Shown: piece by piece, positions 52,080-64,000 of the stretch | Layout: every line of letters starts with the position of its first letter | Position numbering within the stretch: position 1 is the first letter of the stretch | NCBI GenBank assembly: GCA_012295275.1 | Contig: CM022672.1 | Coordinates: 29,727,732-29,791,731 of the forward strand | Source of the DNA: Chrysomallon squamiferum | Lineage: Eukaryota > Mollusca > Gastropoda > Neomphalida > Peltospiridae | Length of the DNA: 64,000 bases | Direction: 5' to 3' | The notes under the pieces: generated by a model | Seen by the model: only the letters and a program-made list of their open reading frames with translations | Databases searched by the model: none | What the model was told of the DNA's origin: nothing | Position numbers and translations under genes: made by a program

Positions 52080-55000
52080 TACTACTACTACAACTACAAC
52101 TACTACTACTACTACTACCACTACTACTACTACTGGTAGTACTATTACATTATATTACAATCACATTATCATGGCAACTATTAGGTACCACTACGATCAC
52201 TACTACTACTTCTGCTACTTTTTATACCTATTGATTGCCATCACAACTATTATTAGGATAAGTACTACAACTGTTTTACAGGAAATAATACAGAATGCTG
52301 AAGATGCAGGTGCAAAGGAGGTGAAAGTTTTGTATGAAAAACAACAATGTAACAAGTCAGAAGACTTGGCTAAGCTGAATTATCCGTGTCATGTGAAAGC
52401 ACTGCAGGTACGTCAGTGAAATGAAGTTTAAATGATATCTGAGAGAATGAAGAAGAAAGTAACAAGATATGTTCATTGAAAAACTGAATGTAAAACTGAT
52501 AATGTTTTAACATTTTTAAGCATCAAACGTTATCATTGTTGTTGTTGTTGTTATTGTTGTAATTACTATTAATAATATGATATTAGAAATTATCAGGGTT
52601 CACCAATATAATATAAATCAGTTGTGTAGACAAACACGATGGAAAACAATCAAATTTCAGTCTATTGCTTCAAAAAATATGTTATTTATAATATATTTTC
52701 TTAATAAGAAATAATTGAGACACATCTGAGTAAGCGCCAACCTAAAACATAATCAAAATAAAAAAGAAAATGCTTTCTAATAACAATACTAAAACAGATA
52801 ACATTTGAACATAAAGAGTTAGGAAATGTGGCTGATACAGATGACAAAGTCTACCTTCTTGCTGTTCTGAACGACTGATAAAGCCACTGAGGCATTTTTC
52901 CTATTCTGCTAGTGTCATTTGCACTTTGTTAAAAAAAATCTTCTAACCATGGAATGTATATTCTATCCAAAATAATCTCAGCCTCGGTATGAAGATGACA
53001 AAAAAACATAAATGTTTTCTTTCTATATTTTTTTATTACAAATATAAAAATAGGAGACAAATCTACTGGCGGAAATTATCTATCCAGTAATGAAACTATA
53101 CTTACACACTTTTTTCTTTTATTTACAGGGTCCTGGCCTCTGTGTGTTCAATGATGCACTGTTCACTGAAAACGACTGGGAAGGAATCCAGATGATCCAA
53201 AGCAGCAACAAAGAACAAGACCGTCTTAAAGTTGGACGATATGGGCTGGGATTCAAATCTGTATTTCACTTCACAGGTACAACAGATAATAAGAATTAAT
53301 AGATTATTGCTATACATTAAATTCATAGCTAGCATAGATTAAAAAAGTACACTCTTCTATTCCATCATAAACTGGTTATGGTATAGGACAACTATTTGAA
53401 TGTTAAATTATCAAATACATTTTTACTTCTCTTTTACTTGTTTCTTTGTCTCTTTATTAAAATAAATTGAACTGACAAAGAAAAAGAAAAATAAATAAAA
53501 TAAAATAAAATATAATAAATAAATAAATGAATAAATAAATATAACATTAAACAAATATCAGCTTTTGTTTAAAGCAGTAATATTGTTTTACTATTGGTAA
53601 ACTGTTTTAAACAGATTTAAAAAATCTATTTTTTGTTTCAGACTGGCTTTGCATTGTCAGTGGGGAATGGATCCTTTTCATTAATCCACATCAACCAAAA
53701 GATGACGTCTGTCTCATGAGGAAACTACAGAATTTGGACGCCGAAACACTGGCAGCAATAATTAATGTCTTTGGAGGAACATTTGATTTTTCACAATCTT
53801 TCCTAAATAGTAGATTCTACAATGGCACTTTATTTTGGTTTCCACTGCGGCTTGTTAAATCCAATCTTTCACAAAACGTGTATACAGAAGAAAATATAAC
53901 AAATATCTTTGCAAATTTCATTTCTGAGGCAGAAATGATTCTTCTTTTTCTAAAGTCTCTTGAGAATATATCTCTTTTTACAAGAGATGGCTCCTTGACA
54001 AATGCAGAAACTGTTTTTGTTGTAAAGATAGGAGAAAAGTATTTAAATTCTATTCATAGGGAAAAGGAACTATTTCAGATGGAATGTGAAAATGCTGGTG
54101 GCAATCTCCCACATAAGTCATTTCATTCTACATATCGGTTTTCTGTTGAAACCATAACGTTTAGTTATGGACATCCTACCATATACAAGTCAAAAGATTG
54201 GATGGTGGTGAATTTCTACTTGGGAGAACCAGTATCTTTGACCCTCAGAAATCTTTGTTCTGACACTGACCTCTCTTACTTACCTTATGTTGGTCTTGCT
54301 TATCCTCTGACAGACGAAGACATAATGAAAGGACACATTTTTTGTTTTCTACCTCTGCCTCTTAGTGCAGAAAATAATACCGGTTTGCCTGTCAATGTCA
54401 ATGGTTTTTTTGCACTAACTCAAGATCGCAGGGAAATTAAATGGTCACCAGATAAGGAAAAACAAGATGAATGGAATCACTGCCTCATTTCAGAAGCTCT
54501 GCCACAAGCTTACATTATACTCATTCAAGAACTCAGGAAATTATCCCAGGAAAGAAATAACAGTTCTGAAGATATTAATCTCTTTTATGGTTCATTTCCT
54601 GATGAGTCAAAGATCACTGCTCATTGGATAGACTTCTTAGAGCCATTTTACAGAAAACTGTTTAAAACAAAGGCATTTTTCACTGAAGTAGGTGGAGGAA
54701 AATGGCTTCTAAAGGAAAATATTATTCTTGCTCTGAGTGAGGAACCATCAGTTGAACCATCAGTTTTCAATACAGTCACAAAGGCTTATCTGGATTATGG
54801 AAGAAATGTTGTGAAGCTTCCAGATCATATTGTGAAAAAGATTGTGAGTTATGTGTCCAAAGTTAGCCCAGAAGGGTTGTGTAATTTGCTGAAAACATCA
54901 GATCTGTACATTCGCTACAGTGACGAGGAAAAACAACATCTTTTGAGATATGCTCTCCTCTCATCTTCATACACATGTCTTGAAGGACTAGCTTTGCTTC

Positions 55001-58000
55001 CTGTGGCTGATGGATCATTTCAGACATTCGCAAAGCAAAACATCTTTTTCTGTCCCGAGAAAATTCACGTATTTCCAAGTTTGGAACGTTGTCTAGTCAG
55101 TGCGACTGTTGATCATTTTGTCCAGAAAAAGTTCTTTTATATGGCTGAAAAAGGTGTGAAACATATATAGAAAATATTAAAAGAATGCAGAACTCTTTCT
55201 GTAACATATTGGTACAATTTCTTATTTATAAAAAAAAGAAGTTAAAATTAAAAGTGAAAATAACTTTTTAAATTAAATTATAATATTTTAATGGTTGAGA
55301 AATAAATTAAATGCATTTTGTCTTCAGTAGGTATTGTTATTTCACATACTATGCCATCATTTATTACATTATTTTGTATTGATTTCTCTCTCCATCTTTG
55401 CTAGCAAAGGATTTAGATGTATGTTTAAATGTATGACAACAAAACTATAGTGCATCTTTTAATAAAATAAAATTTTAAAGGTACATTAATATTTTTTTCA
55501 GGATGGAATAACATTTTTAAAGTCACTGCAGAGACATTTCCACAAATAATCAGATCGTGTTTAAGAAACAACAAACTTTATGATTTACAATATGTGCAGA
55601 GACTGTCACCCACTTTAGGTGAAACATGGCTAAAAGAATTATGGATTTTATCACAAGAATTAGGTGTAGACATGATGTCATCAATGCAAGATATGCCTCT
55701 AGTACCAGAATATACTGATGATAAAATTATATTACATCCTTTGACAGGCAACTTCATAGCAGCAACACTGGTTGGATTTGAAAACCTTTCTGAAGACATC
55801 TGCCAGTGCTTACAGAAATTGGGAGTTGTAGTCTTGCCTTCAGTTCCTGATTATGTTCAGTCAGTCCTACTAGTAGGTAGCATGATTCCTTTACCCACTC
55901 CAAAAGGTGTTATAAAGACACTGTGTCAGGTTTCAAAGGAAAATATTCAGAATTTCAATGATACAGCAGATGAATTTATCAAAACTAAGTTTGCGGAATT
56001 CCTATCTTTAAGCACAGATACATTCTCCAGTGAAAAGAGAATATTAAGGTTACTGAAAATATTCACAACATCAGAAGGAAGATGTGTCTCAGTTGAAGAA
56101 CTGGATGAAATAGCACCCACCGAACCAATTCCTGTTTCATATCCATCAGAGTATTTAAATAGGCTTTCCACTTCATCACGTAAACTGGCTATACATCTGG
56201 GAGCTAAAGAAATTTCCATTCATCAGCTAATTTGCAAAGTTCTTGATGTCATGACATTCCTAAACCAAAAGCATTATAATATAAAAGAAATACAAATTTT
56301 CATGAGATTTCTCTCTAAAAACAGTCATGTTTATCTTCATAACGTAGAAATTAGTCAAAAAGCTTCAGAGATCCATTTCTTGCCTTCCTGTAGAAAGGAA
56401 GAATTTCAAAGAGCAAAAGACTTGTTTGATCCTCTTAGTCCATTCCTGCAAAAACTCTTCTATGGTGAAGATATGTTTCCTAGCGATGAATTTTGCCAGC
56501 CTAATATGCTATCTGGTTTGGAGAAGCTGGGATTGAAAAAAGATCAAAATGTAACTTCAAAAGAAATCTGTAATTCAGTTTCATTAATCGAAAGTATTCT
56601 TGAACTTTTTCATGAGCCAAAGATGATTAGAGAAAAAGCAAACGCTATTTTCATCAGTTTGGCAAAATGCGATATTTCACAACATGAGTTAGCAAAAATA
56701 AAATCATCTCGATGGATACCAGTTCTGACTGAAAGACCTTCATCTTACCCTCAGCATCTTCCTTTTGCTGGTGAGAATAAGGAAAGTATTGGCAGACCAA
56801 CAAACATGTGCCATTTCTCTCATCTAAGCTTAGTAGGTTCTGTGCAAGCTGTCACCAAAGACAATTTGTTAATCACCAAGAATGATTATTTCCAAAATCC
56901 ACGCGAAGATGTTGTTGTCGAACACATGAAAAATATCATAGAGACATATTGTGCAGAGGAACATCAGATGTACATGACGCAGTTAAATGATGTGTACCTC
57001 TATTTCAGTGAAATTACACTATCAACAAAAATTCAAATCAAGTTAGCAACTATGAATGTTCTATGGATTGGTGAAGACGTTGGATTTGTTAAGCCAGAAA
57101 ACGTATGGACAGAATACCAGTCTTCAGATATTGATCTCAAGCCTTACCGGTATACAATACCAACATCTTTACAGCGTTTCAGTCACATGTTTCACCAAGT
57201 TGGTGCTTCAGAAAAACAGAGTTCACAAATGTTGATGTATGTATTAAAGGAAATTCAGCAAAAGCATTATGAATGTTGTGCTGGTTTCTCAATTTCAAAA
57301 GATCTTTCATTAGTTCTGGGAATCCTTAAGCGTCTGAAAGAAGATGAAACTCTTGATAAAAATGTTTTACTGCTTCCAGTATATAATGATGAAGAGCGAC
57401 TGGTTCTAAAGCAGCTGAGAGACTGTGTGTTCTGTGAATCTTACCAGCTTTCTTACATCGACAATGAAACAGAAAATATTTATTTTGCTCAAATCCCTTC
57501 AGACCTGGCGAGAGATCTTGGTATTCGCATTTTGAGTAACCCATTGCTGAATGCCACAGAAGAATTTGATATGGATTATGGACAAAGTGAACCATTAACA
57601 AGACGATTGAGAAATCTGTTGCATGAATATACTGATGGTTTTTCTGTCACAAAGGAAATTATACAGAACGCTGACGATGCTGGAGCTACTGAAGTGAATT
57701 TTCTCTACGATGAAAGAGAGAATTTGGAAGCAAGAACTGGTTTAATCAATGAAGGAATGTCTTCCTTACAGGGCCCAGCTCTATGGGCCCAGAATGATGC
57801 TCAGTTTTCTAAATCTGACTTTGCTAACATCACCAAATTAAGTGGAGAAACCAAAATGGAAGACTCTACAAAAATAGGAAGATTTGGCTTAGGTTTCAAT
57901 TCAGTTTACAATTTGACTGATGTTCCAAGTTTTGTAAGTGGAAATAATTTTGTCATATTTGATCCACATAAACATTTTCTTGGAAATCATGGACTGAAAG

Positions 58001-61000
58001 CAGATCTTACAAAGCAGAAAAACAAATTAATGTTGCAAAAAATGAAGAATCAGTTCAAACCATTCGAGAAAGTATTTGGTTGTAATTTACTGCAATCGGA
58101 GTATCCAGGTACATTATTTAGATTTCCTCTCAGAACAGAGTTACAAGCACGAGATAGCGAAATTAGTGGTTTGTATTATTCTCCAACTGAAATGAAAAAA
58201 TTCATGGAGTTGTTTGTATCCAGTGCTGGAAATCTGCTGCTCTTTTGTCAGAATGTGAAATATGTCAAAATGTTTCATTTACCGCCACAAACATGTGATC
58301 CTTCAAAGGCCACTCTTCTTGTAGAGGTTCGAAAGGAGGTGAAGAAAAGAAGCAGAGAAATTTCTACATCAGTACTGAAACATTTTTCTGATGCATGGGA
58401 AAAGAACACTGAAAGCAGTGATTTACTGAACGAGATTATCGATATATCACTTTCTGTATTTGACACAGCAATAAATGTATTCAATGTTATTTCATCTAAA
58501 AATCAAGTAAAATGGATTATTTCTTGGTGTCTCGGAAGAAGAGAATCTGTTGATATGGCAAGGAGAAAGGAACTTAAAGGTCTATTCCCACTGGCAGCAA
58601 CAGCAATACCAGTCTGTGATAGAGAAAACCTGATTTTGTCTCTGAATGATTGTCCTCGTGGATTTTACAAAAATGGGCATTTGTTTTGTTTTTTACCATT
58701 ACCAATTACAATTCCTTTACCACTGCACATAAACGGTGCATTTGCTTTAACACATGACAGAAAGAATCTCTGTTCTAAGTCAGAGGATGAAAAAACTGTT
58801 TCAAAAGAAGCAAAATGGAATGAAGCTCTAAATTCAGATGCAGTATCACTGTCAGTGATAAATGCTTTTGAAGCTGTGAAAACAGTTGGAAATACTGATG
58901 CTCAGCATTTTTATGCTTTGTGGCCAACTTTAAGAAAACAGTTGGAAATACTTTTTAAAAGATTTCATCAAATGGTTGTTTACGACAATCCTCAGATACT
59001 CCTGTATAACTCAAAATGGGTTACTTTTGAGAAAATGCTCTTGTTGGATCCAGAGATACGTTTTAAAGAAGGAACTGGGCCAATTGCATTTGCTGCATTT
59101 GAGCACTACTACAGAGGAAACAAAACTGTCATAGACCTTCCTGAAAATATCCTGAAAGGTTTTATGGATGCAGGACTAAATGTTGAGTTAAAAGAACATA
59201 CTTTAAGCATTGAAGACTTTTATCTACAAATCTTCTTTCCAAACATAAATGATGCTTATTGGAATGAGCAGGAGAGAAACAGATTGGTGATTTTTGCTTT
59301 GCAAAACAGGTCTCCTGAAATAAAAAATATAATACGGCAAACACCCTGCATACCAATACATCCTTCAGGGAGACTCAGGCAACCAAACGACTTAGTTCAC
59401 CCACAAGGAAAAACAGCTTGCATGTTTTTTGACTCAGATGGTGTATTCCCATCAAACTCAAAAGAAAACAATTTTTCCACTCCAGATATTCTTTCGGCAT
59501 TGTCTGACCTAGGAATGCAAAATGAAGAACTACAGTGGAGTGTGCTCTACGATCGAGTGACGTCTGTTGAAACACTGTCTAAAGTGAACATGAAAGATTC
59601 AGTTACAAGATGTAAATACATTCTGCTTTACTTGGGAGAATACGAACCAGATAAAACTCAAATCTCATCTAAGAAAAGATTTTCTACATGTCCGCCCACT
59701 TTCAAAGAACAAATACAAAATAGCAAATTTTTGCCAATCCTTAAGAAACCACAAAACTGGCCAACTGCTTGGTGTTATACTGATGATGTTCTGACATGTC
59801 CATCGTCATTATATTTCAAAGAATGTATAAACATTGGATGTTCTAACACGTTAATCCTAGATTCTACAAGGCTGACCCTTGACAGAACAAAGCAGGCACT
59901 TGAGTGGCTTGATGTAAAGACTGAAGCTGATATTTCTGTTGAGAACATCATTGAACATCTGCAGACTGTCTCATCAGTTGAACCAGATGGTCTTATGAAC
60001 ACTGATTTTCACAAACTGATGGAAGTATGTTCTTCTATATATCACTGTCTTAACGAAAGGTGTTCATCAGGAGACCCCGAAGTAAATAAATTAATTTCAG
60101 AGGCATTACAAGGAAAAGCAGTTATATTACAAGTGAATGCATTCATCAAGTCGGAACAGATATGTTTTTCTCCGGATATTGAACTCAGACCTTATTTGTA
60201 CCACGTGAATCACACTTTGTTTAAATATCCTCTGTTTCTGAAGACAATAGGAGTTAAGGAAAACTTTGAGCCTGATGCTGCTGCAAATATTATGTTGCAG
60301 ATTGCTCACAGCTGCGGTCGGAATGCACTGACTGAAACCCAGCTTCAGTATTATTCGAAAGCAGCCACAATTTTGGTGCAGCTTATGAAAAGTAATGAAA
60401 TTGGATGTGCTTCAAAAAAGTTTAAATCCTTATTTCTGCCTGATAAAAGACAAGTTTTGCAACCATGCTCTGAACTATGTTTAGATGACTGTGAATGGCT
60501 TAACAACAGAAACTCAATGAAGTTCCTGCATCACTACATGACTGTGGAAGTAGCAAAAGCCTTTGGTATAAAAACCAAACGACAGCAAGACATAAAATCA
60601 CACTCGATACCATTTGTACATGTCTTTGGACAACATGAAGAACTCACTGACAGAATAAAACGGATCCTAGAAGGATATCCCTGTGATGTGTCTCTGATGA
60701 ATGAACTGCTACAGAATGCTGATGATGCAGGAGCATCAGAGCTGATGTTTATCAAAGATTTCAGAACCCATCCAAGTGAAAGAATTTTTGATGACAGGTG
60801 GAAACTTATGCAAGGCCCAGCATTGTGTGTGTATAATAACAGTTATTTTATGGAGAAAGACTTGGACGGAATACAAGAATTAAGTTTTGGAAGCAAAAGT
60901 TTAGACTATATTAAAACAGGTAAGTATGGAGTTGGATTCAATGTTGTTTACCATTTGACAGATGTACCAACATTCCTGACATTTGGACCAGAAATGGAGG

Positions 61001-64000
61001 AAACACTGTGTATCCTCGACCCTAACTGTCTCTACGCACCAGCTGCTGAACCTGGTGTTCCAGGAGCACGGTTTACTAACATATCAGGACTGCGTTCTTC
61101 ATACAGTGATGTGTTCTCATGTTTCCTTGAAAATGAAGTTCCACTCCACCCTCAAGGAACATTGTTTCGGTTTCCTCTCAGAAATGAAGAAATGGCTAAG
61201 AACTCAAACATTTTGAAGAAGGAAATAGATGCAGAAAAAATTGAAGAATTGTTGCGCGACTTCACATTGCATATGTCAGAGTCTCTTCTGTTTCTTAATA
61301 ACATAAAACAAATTTCCATTGCATGTATAAAGAAAAATGGACACATTGATATCGAAAATGTTGTGAAAGTATCTACGCAAGATGAAGAAGAACACAGGAT
61401 TTTCGTAAATAATATTGTTGATGAAGTGAAAAAGGTAAGAAATCAAATGCAGGGGCTTAAGGAACTAAAACAAGAACAGGTTGCAGTGACACTGAGAATA
61501 AAAAATGGTCATAAACCTGAGGAAGAAAAATGGTTGATAATTCATCAGTTGGTTTCTCTTCCAATTTACCTTTGCCTCCTGAAATAGACTGTGCTTGGAA
61601 AAGAAGAGATATAAATCTGCTACCGAGAGGTGGAGTAGCTGTTCGACTTGACGAAAAATGCGTGCAGTGTAACAAAAGAGCATTTTGTATTCTTCCCCTG
61701 CCCATTGAAACTGGTCTGCCTGTTCACATCAATGGTCATTTTGCACTGGACCATGAAGCCCGAAGGAATTTGTGGCATGGTACACAAGATTATCGAGCTA
61801 GATGGAATCAACATATGGTAGAAACTCTCATTGTTCCAGCATATATAAAAACTTTAAATCTCATGCAGATGATATGCCAAGGCATGGGAACTGAAACTAA
61901 TGACAAGGATATGAAACAATACAATTCACTTTTTCCAGACAGCCACAAGGCCAAGGATGACTTTTGGAAATCACTGGTTACCGAATTTTACAAAACAATC
62001 TTTCTGGACAAACTAACTTTATTTCCTGTTGTCAAGAGGCAGGAAACATTAAAGCAATTAAGCTGGGTTTCTGTTTTTAATGACAATGGATTTCCAGGAT
62101 ATTTCAATAACCTTGAATCATTTTATGATAACAAAGGTAATAAACCAAATAATACAGAGATTCAATCAGTTTCAAGTCAGTTTGGAGATGACACATTCTT
62201 AGGAACCTTAGATCCGAAACAAATTGATGAAAAGAGACAGCATGTATCAAGTACTGAAGCAGCAAAACTTGCTGACATATTGAAAACTCTTGGTATGAAA
62301 ATCATTGAAGCACCATTCTGGATTTTTGAAAATTTTGTAAATGCTGGCCTTGGTGAAGAAGTGCAGTGTGTAAAACCAGAGAATGTCATATCTTTTCTAA
62401 AATCATGTAATACAAAAGGGATTACAGAAAAATGTTTAATAGGAGAATTACCAGAAAAAATAGAAAACACTCCATTTGTTGATACAGCGACCGTGAAATT
62501 GGTTATAAAATTCTGCATGAAATCTAGTAATGTCCAAATAGATGGACTCCCTCTGTGTTTGAATAATGCAAACGAGCTTAATATTTTCAGCAGAGAAAAT
62601 ATAATTCTTCTTACAACATTTACTGATCTTATTAAAGGCTCACCAGATAGGTGTCTACACAAGGATATTGTCAGTTTGTTTCCCAAGTCCATAAAAAGTC
62701 CAGCTTTGAAAACTATGGACATCAGTGATTTATCTTTGCTGCTGAAAGAAACAGTTGATGAAACTGTTTTTAAACGAGGTAAAGCAGTGGACTGGAATAG
62801 CAATAGTCATCCAACAAAAGAATGGATTCAACATTTATGGAAGTTTCTTTCTAGTGAACTAAAAAACGAACTCTCTGAGAAACATTTATCCATTTCAAGC
62901 TTTGGAGAAATAAAAGAATGGAGCCTACTGCCGGTCACAGTATTTCAGACAACAAGAATCCTACGAAATCAGCTGCACCCCATAAGTAATGCTGGAGATG
63001 TCATAAATCTCCTATCTGATACAAATTTTAAACTGATACAAGCTTTCAAAATGTTGGGTATTTCACTTTACAATTCTGATCCATTTCATCAAGATAAAGA
63101 TGTAATTGAGTTTGCAGCATCCATTACAGCAGATACAAAGAACCCACTCTCTGTTCTTAAGGCACTTTCGGGTCATAATTACAAAAGAAATCCACCAGAA
63201 AACGTAGGCTGCACCTTGCTGGAATATTTTTGTAACAACTTGGCACTTCTAACTCCTGACAAGGACTGGATTATCAGGATGCTGAACAAATTACCTTTTT
63301 TTGTTACAATATTTCATATGACCAGGCCACTCATAAACTGTGACCCTGTGTTTGTGGAAAATGGATATCCATATATACCTAGAGACGGATTAGAAATCTG
63401 GTCTCATGAAACAGGCAAAACTATCTTTAAAACTAATTATTCATTAAAAGACTTGTATGAATTTATGAAAATTACAGTACATTCCACATGTAGTCTCTAC
63501 AGTAATTTCATTTTACGTTGGTTTGAAATGTTGCCAAGAGACGTGAGAGCTATTCACTTAAGATATATTAAGAGTAATCTACTGAAGAAAGGTTTTGACA
63601 CTGAATGGAGTCCTGGTGAAGAAATGTTAGTGGATGCATTGAACACATTTCCCTTCATAGAGAGGCTTGATGGTACATTTTGCAGAGCATGTGAATTTTT
63701 CAGCAAGAATGTTAAAGTGTTTTGTGTGATGTGTCCAGACTCTGCATTTCCCCCAGCACCATATAATGATGATGAGTGGCATGACTTTCTGGTGTTGGCA
63801 GGCATGAAGGACAAAGTTACTGTTGAAGATTTTGTCAAGTTTGCTTTGCAAATCCAGACACTGAGCAGTGAAGGAATAACAGATAACATTGTACAAATGT
63901 CCAAAACTCTTACTGAACATTTGTTTTCCTGGCCCGAAGTGTTAAAACAAAACCTCATTCCAAAAATTATGAACATTAAGTTTGTGTTACCATTTAGTGT
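47969..64000 (+). CDS. Sacsin-like protein (6 exons visible, 3' end beyond window, one frameshift)
   Basis: Sacsin is a giant cytoplasmic co-chaperone with Hsp90-type ATPase repeats, linked to proteostasis and intermediate filaments. Exons: 47969-47972, 48434-48546, 52282-52407, 53129-53276, 53642-55153, 55502-64000+. Every junction has GT/AG and a consistent phase. The predicted start reads MASSGSSKLKEGLACMKQPS with a good context (CAACAATGG). Three ATPase repeats are seen from residues ~20, ~1320 and ~2340, each with an N-box (IIQNAEDAGA, IIQNADDAGA, LLQNADDAGA) and a G-box (GRYGLGFKSV, GRFGLGFNSV, GKYGVGFNVV). The PLP.E.GLPVHINGHFAL-type motif recurs after each. The N-terminal ubiquitin-like domain of human sacsin is absent, so it may be a paralogue. 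About 3460 codons are visible. Near 61,553-61,560 the frame shifts by -1/+2 and stays open for the last 2.4 kb. Recent lesion, polymorphism or assembly error are all possible. Confidence 0.9.
48434..48546 (+). CDS. Sacsin-like exon 2
   Basis: Acceptor TAATTTCAG, donor GTATTA. Encodes SSGSSKLKEGLACMK then PSLIKQLKSVLDQYPKEQILK, the helix that starts a sacsin ATPase repeat. Phase 0 at its end. Confidence 0.85.
48679..48708. repeat. poly(A) tract in intron
   Basis: About 30 consecutive A residues in the second intron. Confidence 0.9.
49047..50903 (+). mobile_element. hAT-type transposon (GTF2IRD2/Charlie-like), dead, in sacsin-like intron 2
   Basis: Ends: CAGGTGCGGGCAAACT at 49047 and the complement of AGTTTGCCCGCCAGAG at 50888-50903, imperfect inverted repeats typical of hAT elements. 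The 8-bp flanks (GACTGAAT, CTCTAAAT) match at 5 of 8 positions, a decayed duplication. Coding remains on the plus strand: KVNMESLTFNSEWTEKYFFI (N-terminal BED-like segment), LVSVTTDGAPAVIGENKGAA, LHSIIHQESLWAKS, VSAHYGDLHYFSDVPWLSRAAML, ACLAFLTDI, in shifted frames with stops. This order matches the hAT transposase core also found in GTF2IRD2. Confidence 0.85.
51010..51250 (-). pseudogene. Possible fragment of a transposon-associated nuclease-like protein
   Basis: The minus strand reads GLDYNVINTEGDADCQ, then in another frame TLTGEDMELLILLLYHETF. The pairing 'EGDAD ... GEDTDLLVLLLYH' is a pattern I associate with PIN/XPG-like proteins that are repetitive in invertebrate genomes. Only ~70 residues remain and the assignment rests on memory of that pattern. 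Confidence 0.35.
51870..51910. repeat. poly(A) tract
   Basis: About 38 A residues in the second intron, possibly the tail of an unrecognised retroposed sequence. Confidence 0.85.
52035..52135. repeat. (CTA)n microsatellite
   Basis: About 100 nt of ACT/CTA trinucleotides ending ~150 bp before exon 3. Confidence 0.9.
52282..52407 (+). CDS. Sacsin-like exon 3 (N-box of first ATPase repeat)
   Basis: Acceptor GTTTTACAG, donor GTACGT. 126 bp, phase 0 on both sides. Encodes EIIQNAEDAGAKEVKVLYEK and the following strand, including the Mg/ATP-binding Asn. Confidence 0.9.
53129..53276 (+). CDS. Sacsin-like exon 4 (G-box of first ATPase repeat)
   Basis: Acceptor ATTTACAG, donor GTACAA. Encodes GPGLCVFNDALFTENDWEGI and VGRYGLGFKSVFHFT, the glycine-rich lid of the GHKL fold. 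Ends in phase 1. Confidence 0.9.
53465..53545. repeat. (AAAT)n-rich intronic tract
   Basis: AAATAAATAAAT-like runs in the intron between exons 4 and 5. Confidence 0.7.
53642..55153 (+). CDS. Sacsin-like exon 5
   Basis: Acceptor TTTGTTTCAG, donor GTGTGA. 1512 bp, phase 1 in and out. Encodes the rest of the first sacsin repeat, including GTLFWFPLRL, IFCFLPLPLS and LPVNVNGFFALTQDRREIKW. Confidence 0.92.
55502..64000 (+). CDS. Sacsin-like giant exon 6 (continues past the window)
   Basis: Acceptor ATTTTTTTCAG. At least 8.5 kb without an intron, as in vertebrate SACS where one exon carries most of the coding sequence. Frame 1 is open to 61,559. Frame 3 continues the homology (RGGVAVRLDEK, AFCILPLPIETGLPVHINGHFAL) without a stop to the window edge. 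Repeat 2 begins ~57,560 and repeat 3 ~60,610. Confidence 0.92.
61553..61560 (+). other. Frameshift site in sacsin-like exon 6
   Basis: Around TTTCTCTTCC the reading frame of the homologous protein moves from codon positions 1 mod 3 to 0 mod 3. A two-base CT gain or one-base loss explains it. No GT/AG pair gives an intron that would restore the frame here. Confidence 0.8.

Noticed and set aside
61436-61453. GTAAGA...TGCAG pair inside sacsin-like exon 6
   Set aside because: Only 18 nt, far below any intron length, and it does not repair the frameshift; using later AG sites also leaves the wrong frame.
53123-63976. Numerous minus-strand frames of 60-208 codons under the sacsin-like gene
   Set aside because: Antisense shadows of a long, strongly supported coding exon.

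Overview
This window is animal nuclear DNA. It is very AT-rich, has spliced genes with canonical GT/AG junctions, long microsatellites, and LINE, LTR and DNA transposons. The repeat mix (a Tx1/L1-like LINE with a CCHC ORF1, a CR1/Jockey-like LINE, a Ty3/Gypsy relic, Tigger, hAT and Tc1 remnants), a sacsin-like giant protein and a galactose-3-O-sulfotransferase suggest a lophotrochozoan, most likely a mollusc and perhaps a cephalopod. That assignment is inference.

Layout. Positions 1-600 hold a ~60-bp minisatellite, followed by a Tigger-type element (607-1181). A galactose-3-O-sulfotransferase-like coding exon lies on the minus strand (1314-2535) and carries one frameshift. From about 4.2 to 31.1 kb the window is a tandem array of a ~2.2-kb noncoding unit. 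Each intact unit has a TGACGTCA motif, most carry a TATAAAAGG box, and nearly all contain a long (CT)n tract. The inner copies are nearly identical and include a duplicated three-unit higher-order block; the edge copies are diverged. From 31.0 to 33.4 kb a 1.2-kb segment is duplicated in tandem. From 33.34 to 36.57 kb there is a decayed Ty3/Gypsy element on the minus strand (LTR, tRNA-Leu primer site, gag, RT, RNase H, integrase, polypurine tract).

From 37.6 to 43.04 kb lies a nearly full-length but inactivated Tx1/L1-like LINE (minus strand). Its ORF1 carries an expanded 57-bp tandem repeat, and its 5' end abuts a split and inverted U2 snRNA-derived sequence. A Tc1-type transposase scrap (43.28-43.54 kb), microsatellites and an old CR1/Jockey-like LINE (45.99-47.5 kb) follow.

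The main host gene begins at 47,969 and runs off the right edge. It is a sacsin-like gene on the plus strand with a four-nucleotide coding start exon, four small or medium exons and one giant exon. It encodes at least three Hsp90-type ATPase (sacsin) repeats. The first long intron hosts a dead hAT element of the GTF2IRD2-like kind. A single frameshift near 61,555 interrupts an otherwise open ~8.5-kb exon.

The least explained structures are the higher-order 2.2-kb macrosatellite with promoter-like motifs in every copy, and the LINE/U2 junction. I see no bacterial, defence or CRISPR-like system here.
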